This document shows positions 34,169 through 45,600 of a stretch of DNA of 64,000 bases, in pieces. Numbering within the stretch: position 1 is the first letter of the stretch; every line of letters starts with the position of its first letter. A program made the translations under genes and the position numbers. The DNA is from Xylogone sp. PMI_703. Lineage: Eukaryota > Ascomycota > Leotiomycetes. The DNA lies in NCBI GenBank assembly GCA_021399445.1, contig JAJTUQ010000003.1:1426001-1490000 (forward strand), read 5' to 3'. The notes under the pieces were generated by a model. It was not told the DNA's origin, made no database searches, and saw nothing but the letters and a program-made list of their open reading frames with translations.

Positions 34169-37100
34169 CTACCCAAAATGAATATACGGCACCCAGGACA
34201 ACGATGGCGCTAAGTCGTCGATCCTTCTATTCCCAAGCTTCAACTTGGCCTCCCTCTCCTTTTGGTCACATGCCTCGTTTGCCGTTCCCTCTATTATCAT
34301 CGCCTCGGGCAAGCATATATCTTTGTTCCCGTCTAGTAGTTCTGCCTCCCTCTCCTCGCCTAGATCATTTTTCGTTATTTTTGACTCGACGACTGGCAGT
34401 GTACTCATCCAGCGCTTCTTCAGTTCTCTCAATGCCCTATGCAGCCCTAAACAAACCGACTCATCACTCATCTTCCCGTCCCTTATCCCCTCGTACGTAA
34501 TCTTTGCCACGTCGACACAAGTTTGGTCATTGACTTCCCATAGCGTGCCAATGACATGGCGAAACCCAGCTAGTTGGCACGCGCTGATGAGGTGGATGCT
34601 CTCGTCGACGAACTTACTGTTTTGGGTCCGGCCCGTTCCGCACGCCGAGAGATATGCAAGGAACGGTGGTGCGTGCTCCTGCGCGCCGAGATTGAGCCCC
34701 ATCAGCGTGGCAACTGTCAACCGGTTAATCTCCCAGTCATCTAGAAGCAGACTGCTCTTTGCTGGGTCTGCGTTGTCGGTGTGTCCGTGGCCGGCAAAGT
34801 GGAAGATCCTGCAGTGCGGCAGGTGCAAGACAATGTCGTCCTTGCGTCGACCGGGCTCGATGGGGGTCAGTGCCATCTCCTTGCACAGCGCATGCAACAT
34901 TTCTACCTCCTTGGTTGCGAAAGGAAGAGTATTTTGGCCTGGAGTATCTTGCATAGCAACGAGAAGCATCTCTTCAGGGTGTGTGGATGGCGTGAAATTG
35001 GCAACAGTTTGCTGACGTCGCCGAAAATAGATCATCGACTTAATGGATAAGCTGTACGATGACATGACTCTGTCGAGCACCGACATATGAAGACGTTCAT
35101 CAGCCCCGTAACGGCCTGCCGCGTGGAGAGGGAATCTCCTTAGGGAGCCGGTTGGAATCCACCACACGTGCGGCCAGTCGGCAGAAGTCGTATCATCAGA
35201 CAAAGGGGGGCAATTGAATCCAAGAGCGTCCAGAACTGGGTTCGTGACGGTATCCCAAAGCCACCGGAGAACAGGCGGGCTGCCCAAACTTCTTCCCTGT
35301 ACTTTTTCCTCGATGTCATTGCTGTGGAGATCGGGTAGGCGTAAGGACCTGATTTGGTGCTTCTCTACAAGCAACGCGTCGCAACGGTACTTGCTGACGT
35401 TGACTAGTGCAATAGGGCCATAATTTGCAGCACTTTGCATTTCCTTTTCCGTTTGAGGAAGCAAAAAGTCTTCGAATCCAGGCTGTTTGCGGATTTCAAC
35501 GAGCAGGGTCTCAAGCTCTCTACTCGCATTGTACCGCCGGCTTGCACGAGCTTCCCACGAAAGTGATTTAGCCTCGGGCTCTGTGGAGTCGGGCAAGTCT
35601 AGCTCCTGGCAAAGACGGATGTATTTTTTCTCCATCTCAGGGTGCTTGCTACGGAGACTGAGGGAATCGGTCCGTAGGCTCTGGAGAGACTCTGCGAGAA
35701 TGCTACGGCCTTGTTCTAGGAGACGCAGGCATACGTATGGACTTTCCCCTGCATTCAAGGCAACGGCTGCCGCATCGGAGGCTAGCTCGAAATTCTCCGC
35801 AATCAACCTCTGTTTGTCCGAGTGCTCTAGGGATTGAAGCATCATGGCAGGAATGAGATCCATGGCGGCACCTGCAACTTTACAGGCTTCTTTCCAGTCC
35901 GATCTGAACGCACAGAGTCGTACTGCATGTCTGCCGGCTTTAATTCGGGTGCGTGGGTACGAATTCGACTGATGTAGGGCAGATATGCACAGTGAAATGG
36001 CTTCGGTAAGGTCGGACATCGAATTCGTTGCTTGGTATCTGCGCTCCAGTTCAAGGGCAAGGTGAAGCTTCCATGCTGCAATAGAAGGGTCGTTCTCAAA
36101 CGCGGCAGAGAGGCATTCTCGTTGGACCCTGATGGACTCTTCTATGTCTGCTATATCACCCAACCTCAGGAACCTTTCTTCAAGCATTAGTGCGAGACCA
36201 TTCATCACAATGGAAAGATTATTCGACTGGTTGGGATCTCTCGGGTTGTCCCTTTCCGTTTTACGAATGGATTCGTGCGCAACTTGGATGGCTTCTTCGA
36301 GATCTGCCAATGCTCTTGTCCTTTTATATCTATCGAATAGCCCGTAACTGAGACTACAAATAGAAGTTGCATGCTGATACTTGTCTGATCGTGTTGTGCT
36401 AGAGCTGTTACTAGCGTCCTGTAGGGCTCGGATGGCGTTGTCGAGGTCAGCAGCATCTTGCGTTCTCTCATATCTCCACAGAAGTTGAACTCCAAGATGA
36501 AATAGCAACCCTGGTCGTTCTTTGTTTCTGTTATTAAAATTCGCTGTTATTTCGATCCCCTCTTCCAAGGCTCTGATACCTTCCTGGAGGTCAGCTAAAG
36601 TCAACACTCTAAGATATCTGTGTCCAAGGTGGACCGCAAAAGAATGAAGCCATTCGGCCCGGTTCGGGTCTGTCCTAGGTGTTAAGTTGAGAGATTCCTG
36701 CAAAATTTGGATTGCTGCATCTAGATCGGTTATTTCACCGGTCCTGCTATATCTCAGCTGCATTCGAAGCCCGAGGTGATGAACTCGCCGTCCTCGTAAA
36801 GGGTGCTCTCGTGGAGTCAGCTTAACAACTTGTTGCCACGCTTCAATAGCTTCGTCAAGAAAGACTATATCGCCATTGTTTTCGTATTTTAATACATTGA
36901 GATGAGCAAGGAGCTCCAGATGACGTGCTCGAGTCTTGGGTTCCGAGATGCCATTAATGAGCATTCGGGTAACCTGGATTGCCTCGTTGAGATCTGCCAT
37001 TGCTCCTGTTTTGGAAAACTTAGTCTTGAGTGCTCTAGCCAACCCCAAAAGACGCAATTCCTGATCCAACTTGTTCGTTGACGTCTCATCAACACAGCCT

Positions 37101-37486
37101 CGCAAGGCCCTAATGGACTCTTCAAGGTCCGATATATCATCTGTCTCGGAGAATTTCATATCAAATGCGCCTCCAAGGTCGGATAATAAATCAGACTTTT
37201 TGGCAACGTCTTCCAATGACGTTAAGCGGATCGCCTTTTGTATAACATGGATAGCTTCTTCAAGGTCACGTAACTCGAAGGTTGACGAGTACCGCATGCG
37301 AAGGCGGGTTCCCAACTCCTTCAATAACGATGGAAGGCCTGGAAGAGTTTCATTGGCAGCATCGATCTTTTCCCGAATATTCTGGATCAGCTGGTCATCA
37401 AGGTCATCTTCTAGATCTGATTCCTGGCCTGAATCCTGGTCTTCTAGGGTATCCAAATCTTTTAGGCTTTCTGGGACTTCCTCCAT
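34169..37486 (-). CDS. TPR-CHAT protease 1
   Basis: Intronless frame of 1105 residues, ATG at 37486. After an acidic N-terminus come ten helical repeats, counted by eye, each with a DLEEAI-type core (for example DLDAAIQILQES) spaced about 50 residues apart. These are TPR-like units over residues 40-530. The C-terminal CHAT domain (caspase HetF associated with TPRs, clan CD) carries the predicted catalytic His in FHFAGHGH (about residue 900) and Cys in LSACGTGRT (about 950), followed by ACQLAGFRHVIGTLW. A unique, charged extension of about 90 residues separates this from the final VPYIHFG. CHAT proteins are caspase-like proteases; bacterial ones act in the Craspase complex and in gasdermin activation. 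The TPR array probably senses or scaffolds a partner. Neighbours are DUF6594 and a metacaspase-like gene. Confidence 0.92.
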   Translation of the reverse strand: MEEVPESLKDLDTLEDQDSGQESDLEDDLDDQLIQNIREKIDAANETLPGLPSLLKELGTRLRMRYSSTFELRDLEEAIHVIQKAIRLTSLEDVAKKSDLLSDLGGAFDMKFSETDDISDLEESIRALRGCVDETSTNKLDQELRLLGLARALKTKFSKTGAMADLNEAIQVTRMLINGISEPKTRARHLELLAHLNVLKYENNGDIVFLDEAIEAWQQVVKLTPREHPLRGRRVHHLGLRMQLRYSRTGEITDLDAAIQILQESLNLTPRTDPNRAEWLHSFAVHLGHRYLRVLTLADLQEGIRALEEGIEITANFNNRNKERPGLLFHLGVQLLWRYERTQDAADLDNAIRALQDASNSSSTTRSDKYQHATSICSLSYGLFDRYKRTRALADLEEAIQVAHESIRKTERDNPRDPNQSNNLSIVMNGLALMLEERFLRLGDIADIEESIRVQRECLSAAFENDPSIAAWKLHLALELERRYQATNSMSDLTEAISLCISALHQSNSYPRTRIKAGRHAVRLCAFRSDWKEACKVAGAAMDLIPAMMLQSLEHSDKQRLIAENFELASDAAAVALNAGESPYVCLRLLEQGRSILAESLQSLRTDSLSLRSKHPEMEKKYIRLCQELDLPDSTEPEAKSLSWEARASRRYNASRELETLLVEIRKQPGFEDFLLPQTEKEMQSAANYGPIALVNVSKYRCDALLVEKHQIRSLRLPDLHSNDIEEKVQGRSLGSPPVLRWLWDTVTNPVLDALGFNCPPLSDDTTSADWPHVWWIPTGSLRRFPLHAAGRYGADERLHMSVLDRVMSSYSLSIKSMIYFRRRQQTVANFTPSTHPEEMLLVAMQDTPGQNTLPFATKEVEMLHALCKEMALTPIEPGRRKDDIVLHLPHCRIFHFAGHGHTDNADPAKSSLLLDDWEINRLTVATLMGLNLGAQEHAPPFLAYLSACGTGRTQNSKFVDESIHLISACQLAGFRHVIGTLWEVNDQTCVDVAKITYEGIRDGKMSDESVCLGLHRALRELKKRWMSTLPVVESKITKNDLGEEREAELLDGNKDICLPEAMIIEGTANEACDQKEREAKLKLGNRRIDDLAPSLSWVPYIHFG

Positions 37487-38068
37487 TGTATTGTGTTGTT
37501 CATGAAGGCTATTTCAGGATACTATACCTTGGACTATTACTATCCACAATACTTCGAAATCAAGAAAGATATTAGTCTTGCCCCAAAGAAGGTGCTATCC
37601 AAATTATGTGGTGGCGCGCAAACCGTGGAATGGAATGAGTGCACATGCACGGGCCACCTAATCCCTATCTGCTGACAGATTGTGTTACCTGTCTCAAGAT
37701 GGAAGTGTTCATATAAACATTTAGGAATATTTTAATTTACGCCATTTTCCAGCTTGCCAATACGACTAGACTAACTGATGTTATGATTGTATTAAGGTAT
37801 ATTGCAATAGCTGTTTACATTATTAGGTTACGCTATGTCAGAAAACTGCCTTGGAAATACCAAATATTGCCCCAAGAGCTACTAAAATAATGTGCTAGCA
37901 TAACGTGATATATACTTTGATATACTAGGCAAGTAGATGAGTCCGAGAAGGCCAACTATTGGTGCCTTTAAAGGGTATGTAGAAGAAAATCTATCCAGAA
38001 TATCATGCCCGCTTTTAGTATTGATTGGCTTCGGTTTTCCTATCTTTATGAAGGATGTGAGGCAAGCA
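37487..38068. other. Intergenic, TPR-CHAT 1 promoter
   Basis: 582 nt, AT-rich, between the start of TPR-CHAT 1 and the end of the DUF6594 gene. No gene or repeat recognised. Confidence 0.5.
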
Positions 38069-39289
38069 TTAGCTTGATATAGTATTAGGCCCGGTTATAA
38101 ATACGATGAGAACTGCCGTGTATCTAGCAAAAGAAAATCAGTAAACAGTCCAAGCCTTGCTACAGTAAGATACAACTCTGATAAACCTACGTCGCGCCAG
38201 CCACAGCCAGTTCGACTGTCTTGGCCTTTGTTAACAGAGATATGCAACAGATGAAGATGCACGTGGCAGCAATCATGATAACTAGTCTAGCGGTCGGATT
38301 ATGTAGAGAAGTGCAGATTATTACTGGAGCCAGTAAAAGAATCGCGATGAGAGGGCTTAAGAGCCCGCGTGCCATCTTGATTGTTGATGATCGGGGGAAT
38401 ATATGAACATGAAGGTCTCTTGACTTCTGACTAGAGGAACCCTAGCATCTAGTTATTCTCTGTCTTTCAAGAATCACTAAAATATTTTAAATCTAAGGAG
38501 TAATAGGATATAAGATATAATTTTTACTTTGAAGATCCTAACAAGTGAATCGCAGACAAAGCGTTCTAACCAGCTCACTGCTCCATCTTCCGTAGAAACT
38601 AAGGAAAATAGATCTTCTCCGCTGTCTAGAAACTTGGCCTCGTTTCTGGCAATGCAAGAGTTGCCCCTGATCCAGCGTTGGAGACTCGATACATATTTAG
38701 CATCTGGGCTTTCGTAAGCTAATATCCGCTGACTTCTTTCTATTAGCTTGTCTAGAATCGGTATGTTACTAACACAAGTACACGTCCAGATGGAATTGAT
38801 GGTTTTACCGTATTCCTCAAGGCTGGTGTAGAGCTGCGAGTTTACTAGCTCTCGCTCGGTATTTCTATCCTCCCGACGAGAGGCTAGGAACAAAGGCGAC
38901 TTTTCCGCTTGGTCAATTTTCATCAATTGCTCCTCAAGGTTGACAATTTTGTCCTGTGCTAGCAGAATAAGGCGTATACGGATATGAGAAAAGCGCCGGA
39001 AGATGTGAAAGGCGCTATGTGCGGCCATTAGTGCTGCGAATCGGGGGTATCCTTTTCGGAAGTCCTCGACTTGATCCTGTTAACATTTCCTGAATGATCA
39101 AAAGGGATTCATTTGAGGATGCTCACTCTGGGGCTGGAGGACATTCTCCTCATCTCTCCTTTTCCTATGACTTCTGGATCTGGATCTCAATGAATGCCAT
39201 AATAGTAAGACTGAGTGCCATTGGAATAGTATTCCGCCGGCGCCTTGTGTCGGCTCAGAAGAGGAAATACCCAACTCGATATCTGCCAT
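38069..39289 (-). CDS. DUF6594 protein with three C-terminal membrane helices
   Basis: Assembled by hand: exons 39289-39127, 39069-38528, 38426-38191 and 38123-38069 join in phase to 331 residues. The core GYPRFAALMAAHSAFHIFRR is the DUF6594 N-terminal signature. Next come a long helical stretch (EEQLMKIDQAEKSPLF, SRREDRNTERE) and then DLHVHIFPRSSTIK before three hydrophobic segments: LLSPLIAILLLAPVII, ARLVIMIAATCIFICCISLL and the last-exon TAVLIVFIT. The family is fungal and of unknown function; the topology is a cytosolic helical domain plus a membrane anchor. An N-terminal extension of about 50 residues is poorly conserved-looking and its donor is the least certain. Lying between TPR-CHAT 1 and a metacaspase-like gene, it is a candidate membrane partner or substrate of these proteases (inference). 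Confidence 0.82.
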
Positions 39290-39679
39290 AGCGATCCAAA
39301 ATCTGCTTCAATACCTATTAAATACGTAACAAAGAACAAGGAAGAAATTAGGTATTCACTCTCACAAAATGATTAGGATATCCCGAAGTATACTATCACT
39401 ATTCTCAGGCAACCACATTGAGGCTTAGGTCCTGCCTGATGGCGGGGTTCGGCCGTTAGATTATCTCCCGAGTACTGTAAGATACGTGCTGCGTAAGTAT
39501 TGGGTGCCTTATTTAACGTTATAATTGATATCAAGTGTTTTCTTTTGCTCATTAGCGGGTGGCTATAAAGCCCTTGCAAGCCTCCCTAATAAAATTGCAA
39601 AGTCTCGCAACCTGATCTTGAGTCTGCCTTCCAGGTATCTTGCACAGGGCTCAGCAAATAAAAACGCATATAGCTCAAA
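39290..39679. other. Intergenic between divergent DUF6594 and small gene
   Basis: 390 nt, no gene supported. Probably shared promoter space. Confidence 0.4.
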
Positions 39680-39996
39680 ATGAGTAGGAATGATCAGTAA
39701 GGCTCTAAGGACTTCTATGCACAGCTAGTGCTAATATATCGTCCAATAGTCTTGAGAAGCCCGACTTTGTTGTCGCAAAAGATAAGAGGCCAGGCGTTGA
39801 CGATTATGGAAACGAGTACAAATACTCCCCTGGGGACAAAGTATATCTTTGCACTTCTGGTCAACAAGAGGGTCCTTATAAGATTGAAGGGGCAGAAAAT
39901 GGCAAATATACACTATGTGATGACTTCGGGATCACCGTGAACAGTGGGAAGGCATATGGTGAGGCTGAGCTAAAATTGTATGATCCATTTGCGTGA
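39680..39996 (+). CDS. Small two-exon protein, unknown function
   Basis: Exon 39680-39696 (17 nt, encoding MSRND plus a split codon) and exon 39750-39996 join over a 53-nt intron with a GTAAGG donor, giving 87 residues. The second exon is clearly protein-like: EYKYSPGDKVYLCTSGQQEG, then GPYKIEGAENGKYTLCDDFG, ending KLYDPFA. The pattern of a GDKVYL strand followed by GPYKI and GKYTL suggests a small beta-barrel (SH3- or Tudor-like) fold, which is inference. It is encoded opposite to the DUF6594 and metacaspase-like genes that flank it. The first exon is so short that the start could lie elsewhere. I do not recognise a named family. Confidence 0.55.
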
Positions 39997-40184
39997 GTCG
40001 GAGAAAAACACTCTTGTAATATAGGATTTGCACGTAAAGTTACGTGAGAGTACTTTCTGTTCTTTATATATAATACCTTAAGGGAAATGCCCTATTTCTA
40101 ACAAATGAATGAGGCTACTCAAAAGTGTTCCAGTACACCTTGTACGTAAGATCGGATAATATTGGCCGGAATTCAGCAAATACC

Positions 40185-42194
40185 CTAAATTTGAGTCCGT
40201 ATGAAATAGTTACGAGTTGCCCATTCGCGTCCGTGGGAATTCCCGCCTCTCAACGAGTCACTGTTCAATGCCTGAAGAAGCTTTTGTAATGGATCTGGCC
40301 CACCACGAAGTTGAGAATTATAACCAAGCTTGGGAAGTATGAGTCCTGGGAACATAGATGGCTGACTTGTAATGAAAATTTTGACAACATCTTCGGTTTG
40401 TGTCTGACCGTACAGTTGTAACTCCTCTGGAACTGACATCTTTAGAGGCAGCTCTAATTTTCCAGTTTCTCTGTTACCTTTAGGGAGCAGAAGCAGATAT
40501 GTATCCTCGCCCCCTTCTGACACTAAGTTGCGGACCTCCCAAAATTCAGTGAAGATGAAGAGTGTTAGGTATAGTGCATGATCTGTCAGATTTTCAAGCA
40601 CCAGTACTAGCTCCTCACCGTGTTCGACTGTAAAGAAACCGTCTTCTCCTAGCTTGTGAAGGGTACTCAGTTGAAATGAATTTTCGAATGATTGACTTGG
40701 TAACTGGTTCTCTATCTTTTCGAAAAATTTAGATCTTGCTACATGATCAAGCATATTGAGCAATGTCGGGTGGTTTGAATCACGAGCTAAAATGGGTGAT
40801 AAGTCGTGAATCGTCTTGCCGGTGGCATCCAGGATACTAAATTTATCTTGCTCATTCATAATGACTTGAAATATGGGGCCTCCACTTTGATATATCTCCT
40901 CAGCTCTGGAGAGGATGAGAAAATTAGATGACTGTACTGCCTGTATAAGGCTATCCCGGTCTGGAATATTCGAGTTTAACTGTATATGAATTTTGCGAGG
41001 AGAGAGAGAAGTAACTAAAGCTGCCTTCCAGACTGAACCCTTTTTAATTTCTTCCATATCACTATGGTCAAGTGTGACAAGCTGGGAGATGGTACAGTCA
41101 ACAAGACATACTTTACTCCCAATGGGCTGGGAATTCATCACCGGGAGCATCTCTGGTGACTCGAAGGGGCTGAGAGCATACTCGTCACCGCTATGCACTC
41201 CATGGACTTCTCCAGCATGGAGAATAAGAGAGCCGTCCTCTAAGCTTCGATGCATAGAGGCTGTTGAAAGATGGGGATAGCCGGTGAAATCGCCGAAGAA
41301 GGAAAACCCGCGATTTCCGTACAACATCGGGGTCTGTTCGGGAAGGCATACGTGGAATTGCGCTCGGAGATGCTGATGGAGCGTCTGATTTGATACCTTG
41401 GCTCCTCCTTTCCCTAGAGTTGAGAGAGTATCAACTAGAAAATAACTTAGTGCTCCCCGTCGGACGCCACCTTCGAATTCTAGCTCCGAAGCGACCTCGT
41501 GAGGACTACATGCAGTAATGATTGTGTACTCTTCAGGATCTAGAAGCCGTGCTAGATTGACCACTCCACCTCGCTCTTCAGCATTCAGTATCTCGGCGAA
41601 AGGGTCTGTATACTCAGACTCTGCGTCAATGTCAGGGTCGTGCTTAATGTATCGAATGTCAACGTTTGCTACCTTATCCATGCGAAGAACACTCCCCGAG
41701 AAACAACAGTCAAGGACAAGTGTAACACTCAGACTTCTTTGGATCATTTGTCTAATGGCGTTTCGTAAAACAGTACCGTACAAGTATTCTGTCACATAGG
41801 TGCTAGGGTGGATAAGCTCTAAAGCGACAGCGCCGTCAAAGTTACGCCGTGTTCCGTGACCCGAGTAATGGATATAAACGTGATTTCCAGGTTTAGCCAG
41901 ATTTAGAATTCTTATGAAACTCGAAGTTACATTGCTGGGGGTCGGTAAGTGATCTGGAGTTTCGAGAGGTATAACAGCCTCATCTTGGTGCAGCCTCGTA
42001 GCAGTTAGAATGGTGATATCTATTGTAGATGAACCCTTCTTGAGATATTCACTGATAGAAATGATGTCTTGGGCTACACCTTTCAGTGATCTGTCGTTAC
42101 CGGAACTCAAAGAGCCTGGCTCAGTCCTCGAGATGGTAAGACCTACTCCGATCAGAATAGCCCAATGTGTTGGCCGTGAGTCTTTGTCAGCCAT
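40185..42194 (-). CDS. Metacaspase-like (C14) protease with long C-terminal region
   Basis: Intronless frame of 669 residues, ATG at 42194. The N-terminal peptidase-C14 fold begins THWAILIGVGLT. The catalytic His is in IHYSGHGT (His113) and the catalytic Cys in LVLDCCFSG (Cys164, the second Cys, matching the family's D-x-C-x-S-G). A second acidic loop, YTIITACSPHEVASELEF, resembles the substrate-pocket region. Residues beyond about 290 form a 380-residue tail with no recognised domain, containing ALYLTLFIFTEFWEV. There is no N-terminal Pro/Gln-rich prodomain, as type I metacaspases would have. Metacaspases cleave after Arg/Lys and are usually Ca-activated; fungal relatives act in cell death and proteostasis. 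It shares a 450-nt divergent promoter with TPR-CHAT 2. The C-terminal region may be a sensor. Confidence 0.9.
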   Translation of the reverse strand: MADKDSRPTHWAILIGVGLTISRTEPGSLSSGNDRSLKGVAQDIISISEYLKKGSSTIDITILTATRLHQDEAVIPLETPDHLPTPSNVTSSFIRILNLAKPGNHVYIHYSGHGTRRNFDGAVALELIHPSTYVTEYLYGTVLRNAIRQMIQRSLSVTLVLDCCFSGSVLRMDKVANVDIRYIKHDPDIDAESEYTDPFAEILNAEERGGVVNLARLLDPEEYTIITACSPHEVASELEFEGGVRRGALSYFLVDTLSTLGKGGAKVSNQTLHQHLRAQFHVCLPEQTPMLYGNRGFSFFGDFTGYPHLSTASMHRSLEDGSLILHAGEVHGVHSGDEYALSPFESPEMLPVMNSQPIGSKVCLVDCTISQLVTLDHSDMEEIKKGSVWKAALVTSLSPRKIHIQLNSNIPDRDSLIQAVQSSNFLILSRAEEIYQSGGPIFQVIMNEQDKFSILDATGKTIHDLSPILARDSNHPTLLNMLDHVARSKFFEKIENQLPSQSFENSFQLSTLHKLGEDGFFTVEHGEELVLVLENLTDHALYLTLFIFTEFWEVRNLVSEGGEDTYLLLLPKGNRETGKLELPLKMSVPEELQLYGQTQTEDVVKIFITSQPSMFPGLILPKLGYNSQLRGGPDPLQKLLQALNSDSLRGGNSHGREWATRNYFIRTQI

Positions 42195-42646
42195 TTATCG
42201 TCATAGAGCTGTGTACACTTAGTTGACGAACTAGAAGACTCAGAAGTTATCACTGTGCAGCAGACTTAATTATTTGGTTGCTACAGACCAGGCTGGGCTA
42301 GGAACTAGAACTCTTTTTGCTGCAAGACTGGCTGAGGAAATGTGTGGCTCAGGATATGATAAAACTCGGCATACCGATTGGGCTGCAGTTCGGGTAACAC
42401 ACCATCGCAGTCATCTTCCACAAAAGCAAAATGATGCAGTCTCATCTATTACCAGTGCCTCCTTAAAATTTGCACTTCTTCGTTGCATTATATTGTGAGG
42501 AATATCGATTGTCCTCCTGCAAAACGCGACTTAATGGGCGTTAGCTATTTTGTTCCTTAGTTTGGCAGGCAACCCTACAAAGCATTATCTCAGCAACCCT
42601 ACTGCTCCAAGGCTCGGGTCGAACTACGTTGGAACATCTTTCCACA
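42195..42646. promoter_or_regulatory. Divergent promoter of metacaspase-like and TPR-CHAT 2 genes
   Basis: 452 nt between two start codons facing away from each other, so co-regulation is likely. Plus-strand frames here have no domain character. Confidence 0.5.
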
Positions 42647-45600
42647 ATGGATTTCGAAAGGGCCGCCACGTTGCATGGCACCAGCGTCGGAGATCTGCTC
42701 TCCACGTTAGCTGTTGAGGCATACGAGCAGTACGAAAGAACACATGAACTAGAGCCCATCAATAATGCTGTACGATTCGCACGAGGTGCCGTGCTAAAAA
42801 CGAGCTCTGATGATCCCGATCTACCTGAGAGGCAGAACGAGCTTGGGGTTATGCTCGAGAGCCGATATGAGCGGACTGGATCTTTGACTGACTTAGAGGA
42901 GGCAATCAAGATTTCCAGACAGAGTATCATGTCGACTTCTGGAAGCGGCACAGATGACCGGGCAATGCGGCTGAATAATCTTGGGAACATGCTGGAGAGC
43001 TTGTTCGAAGAAACAGCCATCTTGACACATCTTGAAAGTGCTATCGAAGCAGCGCAAGAGGCCATCGACCAACTGTTATCAGCAGATACAGACCAAGAAC
43101 TACGCGCAAGCTTAATAGGAAACCTAGGAAATAAATTGCGCAATAGACATGAGGTCACGGGGGATATTGAAAATCTGGAAGAAGCGGTGCGTCTAGCCAG
43201 CCAGGCACTTGAGCTGACACCAGAGGACGGCATCGACCGAGCAGCGTGGACAAACAGCCTTGGTGTGAGCTTGGCCCAACGGTTCGAGCTATCTGGGGAC
43301 CTTTCCGATCTCGACAAGGCTATTCAAGCCGCAAGAGACACCATTCAGCTCACTGAACCCAACGACCGCAACCAGATCACTTGGGCGAGCAACTTGAGCA
43401 GTAGGCTCTATAAACGATATTGCCGGACAGGTGACATCAAAAACCTCACCGAATCCATTCAGACAGGGAGGTACTCCGCAGTAGAGATTCCACATGGCCA
43501 TCCAGAACGTGCAAACTGTTTGACCCAATTGGCCAATGCTTTGGGCAAGGAGTTTGAGAGAACCGGGGAGCTGGCCGTCCTCGAGGAAGCAATCGAGGTT
43601 TCGAGGCAAGCTATCGACGGAACGCCAGAACAACACCAAGCCCGGCTGCGTCGACTCCACAATCTCGGGAACAGATTAGAAAGTCATTTTGAGAGAAAAG
43701 GCAGCGTCGCTAGCCTGCAGGAGGCCATCACCATTGCAAGGCAAGTGGTGGAAATCGTAACGGACGACCATCCGGACGGTGCATCGTTCCTAGCTAGTCT
43801 CTCAAACAAGCTAGAGCGACAAATAGAAGTGCTTGAGGACGCGCCCAGCATTGCCTCGACCTTAGATACCACAATTGAGATGACAAGGCAAGCCATCAAG
43901 ATAATCCAACCTAGCCGTCCCGAGTACCCCTCACTCCTGAACGACCTCGCTAGGAAACTCGCCATCCGCTACGAGAGGGCCAGTGATATAACGGATCTTG
44001 AGGAAGCTATCCAGACGGCAAGCCAAGCCAGGACTGCTACTGCAGCAGATGATTTCACCAAGAGTGCTATATTGGCGACTTTGGGAGACCTTCTCGAGAA
44101 GCGATTCCGGCAAACTGGGAGCATCGATGATAAAGACGCAGCCATCGACGTGTTTTATGAAGCTTGGCATTTCGAATGGGCGGTACCATTCAACCGTATC
44201 GTTGCAGCTGGCCGTTGCCTGAAGCTTCTGGTCCATGGAGGCAAAATTGAGGCCGCAGCAAGACTCGGCATGGATGCCATTGATTTCCTGCCGACCACGT
44301 ATACTGTCCTGCTCGACCGCAGTGATGAGCAGTTTGCTGTGGAGATGGGAGCAAGCCTGGCGACTGATACGTGTGCTGTCCTACTTGCCAACGATCAGGT
44401 TGAGGACGCGCTGCAGTACCTCGAACGAGGTCGTGCCGTCATTATCAGCAAGCTCCTAGATCATAGAGAAGATGTGTCAGAGCTAATGATATCTCACCCG
44501 ACTCTCGCTCGTCAATATCAGACATTGGTGGAAGTAGTGAATGCACCACCAATCTTTGAATCGGACGATCAATCGACTAGGGAGGTGCAGCGAGATAGAC
44601 GTAAGGAACAGATGAATCAGTTGGATGCTTGCATCAAACAAATCAGAGATATCAAGGCCCATGAGCGCTTCTTACTTGGTCAGGCCACGACGGAGATGCA
44701 AGAGGCTGCTCTGGGAGGCATCATTGTTGTCATTAATGCCACAGACTTTCGAAGTGATGCCATTATTGTCACACCTACGAACCTTCAAGCATTGAGCTTG
44801 CCACCGTTGCCAGCCTTGCTAGACGTTAAAAATCGGCCGATTGGTCAACTCATAAGACCATTACGTCAATCTCGATTGATGTCCTTAGATGGGCCCGTTG
44901 ACCGAGACGGTCATGGGCTTTTGAGCGCGAAGGAAGCCAGAGATGCAAAGTTGAAAGTATCGGCGCCCCAAATGGATGATTTCTCTGAATTCCTAGAGCA
45001 GCTCTGGAGAGGCTGCGTTAAACCGGTCTTCAATGAGCTTGGCTTGCTTAAGCGCCTTCCAGGCACGGACTTAAGGCGAGTATGGTGGATAGGTACTGGC
45101 ACCGCGAGCTCCCTGCCATTCCACGCTGCCGGATTACATTCTCCTGGTTCAGTTGAAAATACGCTAAGCTGGGCGATCTCATCGTATACTCCGTCAATCA
45201 AGGCTCTACGTTACACGAGTGAAAAGGCAAGCCTTCGTCCGGAAGCTCACGGTGTTTTGCTTGTCACTATGCCTGAAACCCCGGGATACAACAATCTTCC
45301 CGGCGTCATAGTGGAGGCCAGAGCCATGCACGACGTGATCCAGCCGCCACATTCCATCTGCCAACTGGACTTCCCAAGCAAAGAGCAGGTCTTAGCTAGC
45401 CTAGGGAGCTGCAGCATTGTTCATTTTGCATGTCATGGCGGCTCGGACCTATGGAATCCCTCGAATAGTTGCCTCATGCTTCGGGGGCCTTCCGAGTCGC
45501 CGCTCGGGAAGCTCACCGTCAAGGAAATCATGGACATCAATCTCGGACAAGCATGGCTTGCCTACCTATCAGCATGTTCCACCGCGCAAAATGAAGTGCG

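Noticed and set aside
34245..35015. 256-codon plus-strand frame opposite the CHAT domain
   Set aside because: Shadow of TPR-CHAT 1; no start context or domain.
38187..38375. Small 62-codon membrane peptide as an independent gene
   Set aside because: It is the third exon of the DUF6594 gene, joined in phase on both sides.
42541..43317. 258-codon minus-strand Ser-rich frame
   Set aside because: Shadow of the TPR-repeat coding sequence of TPR-CHAT 2; repetitive Ser/Arg composition follows from the repeat on the other strand.
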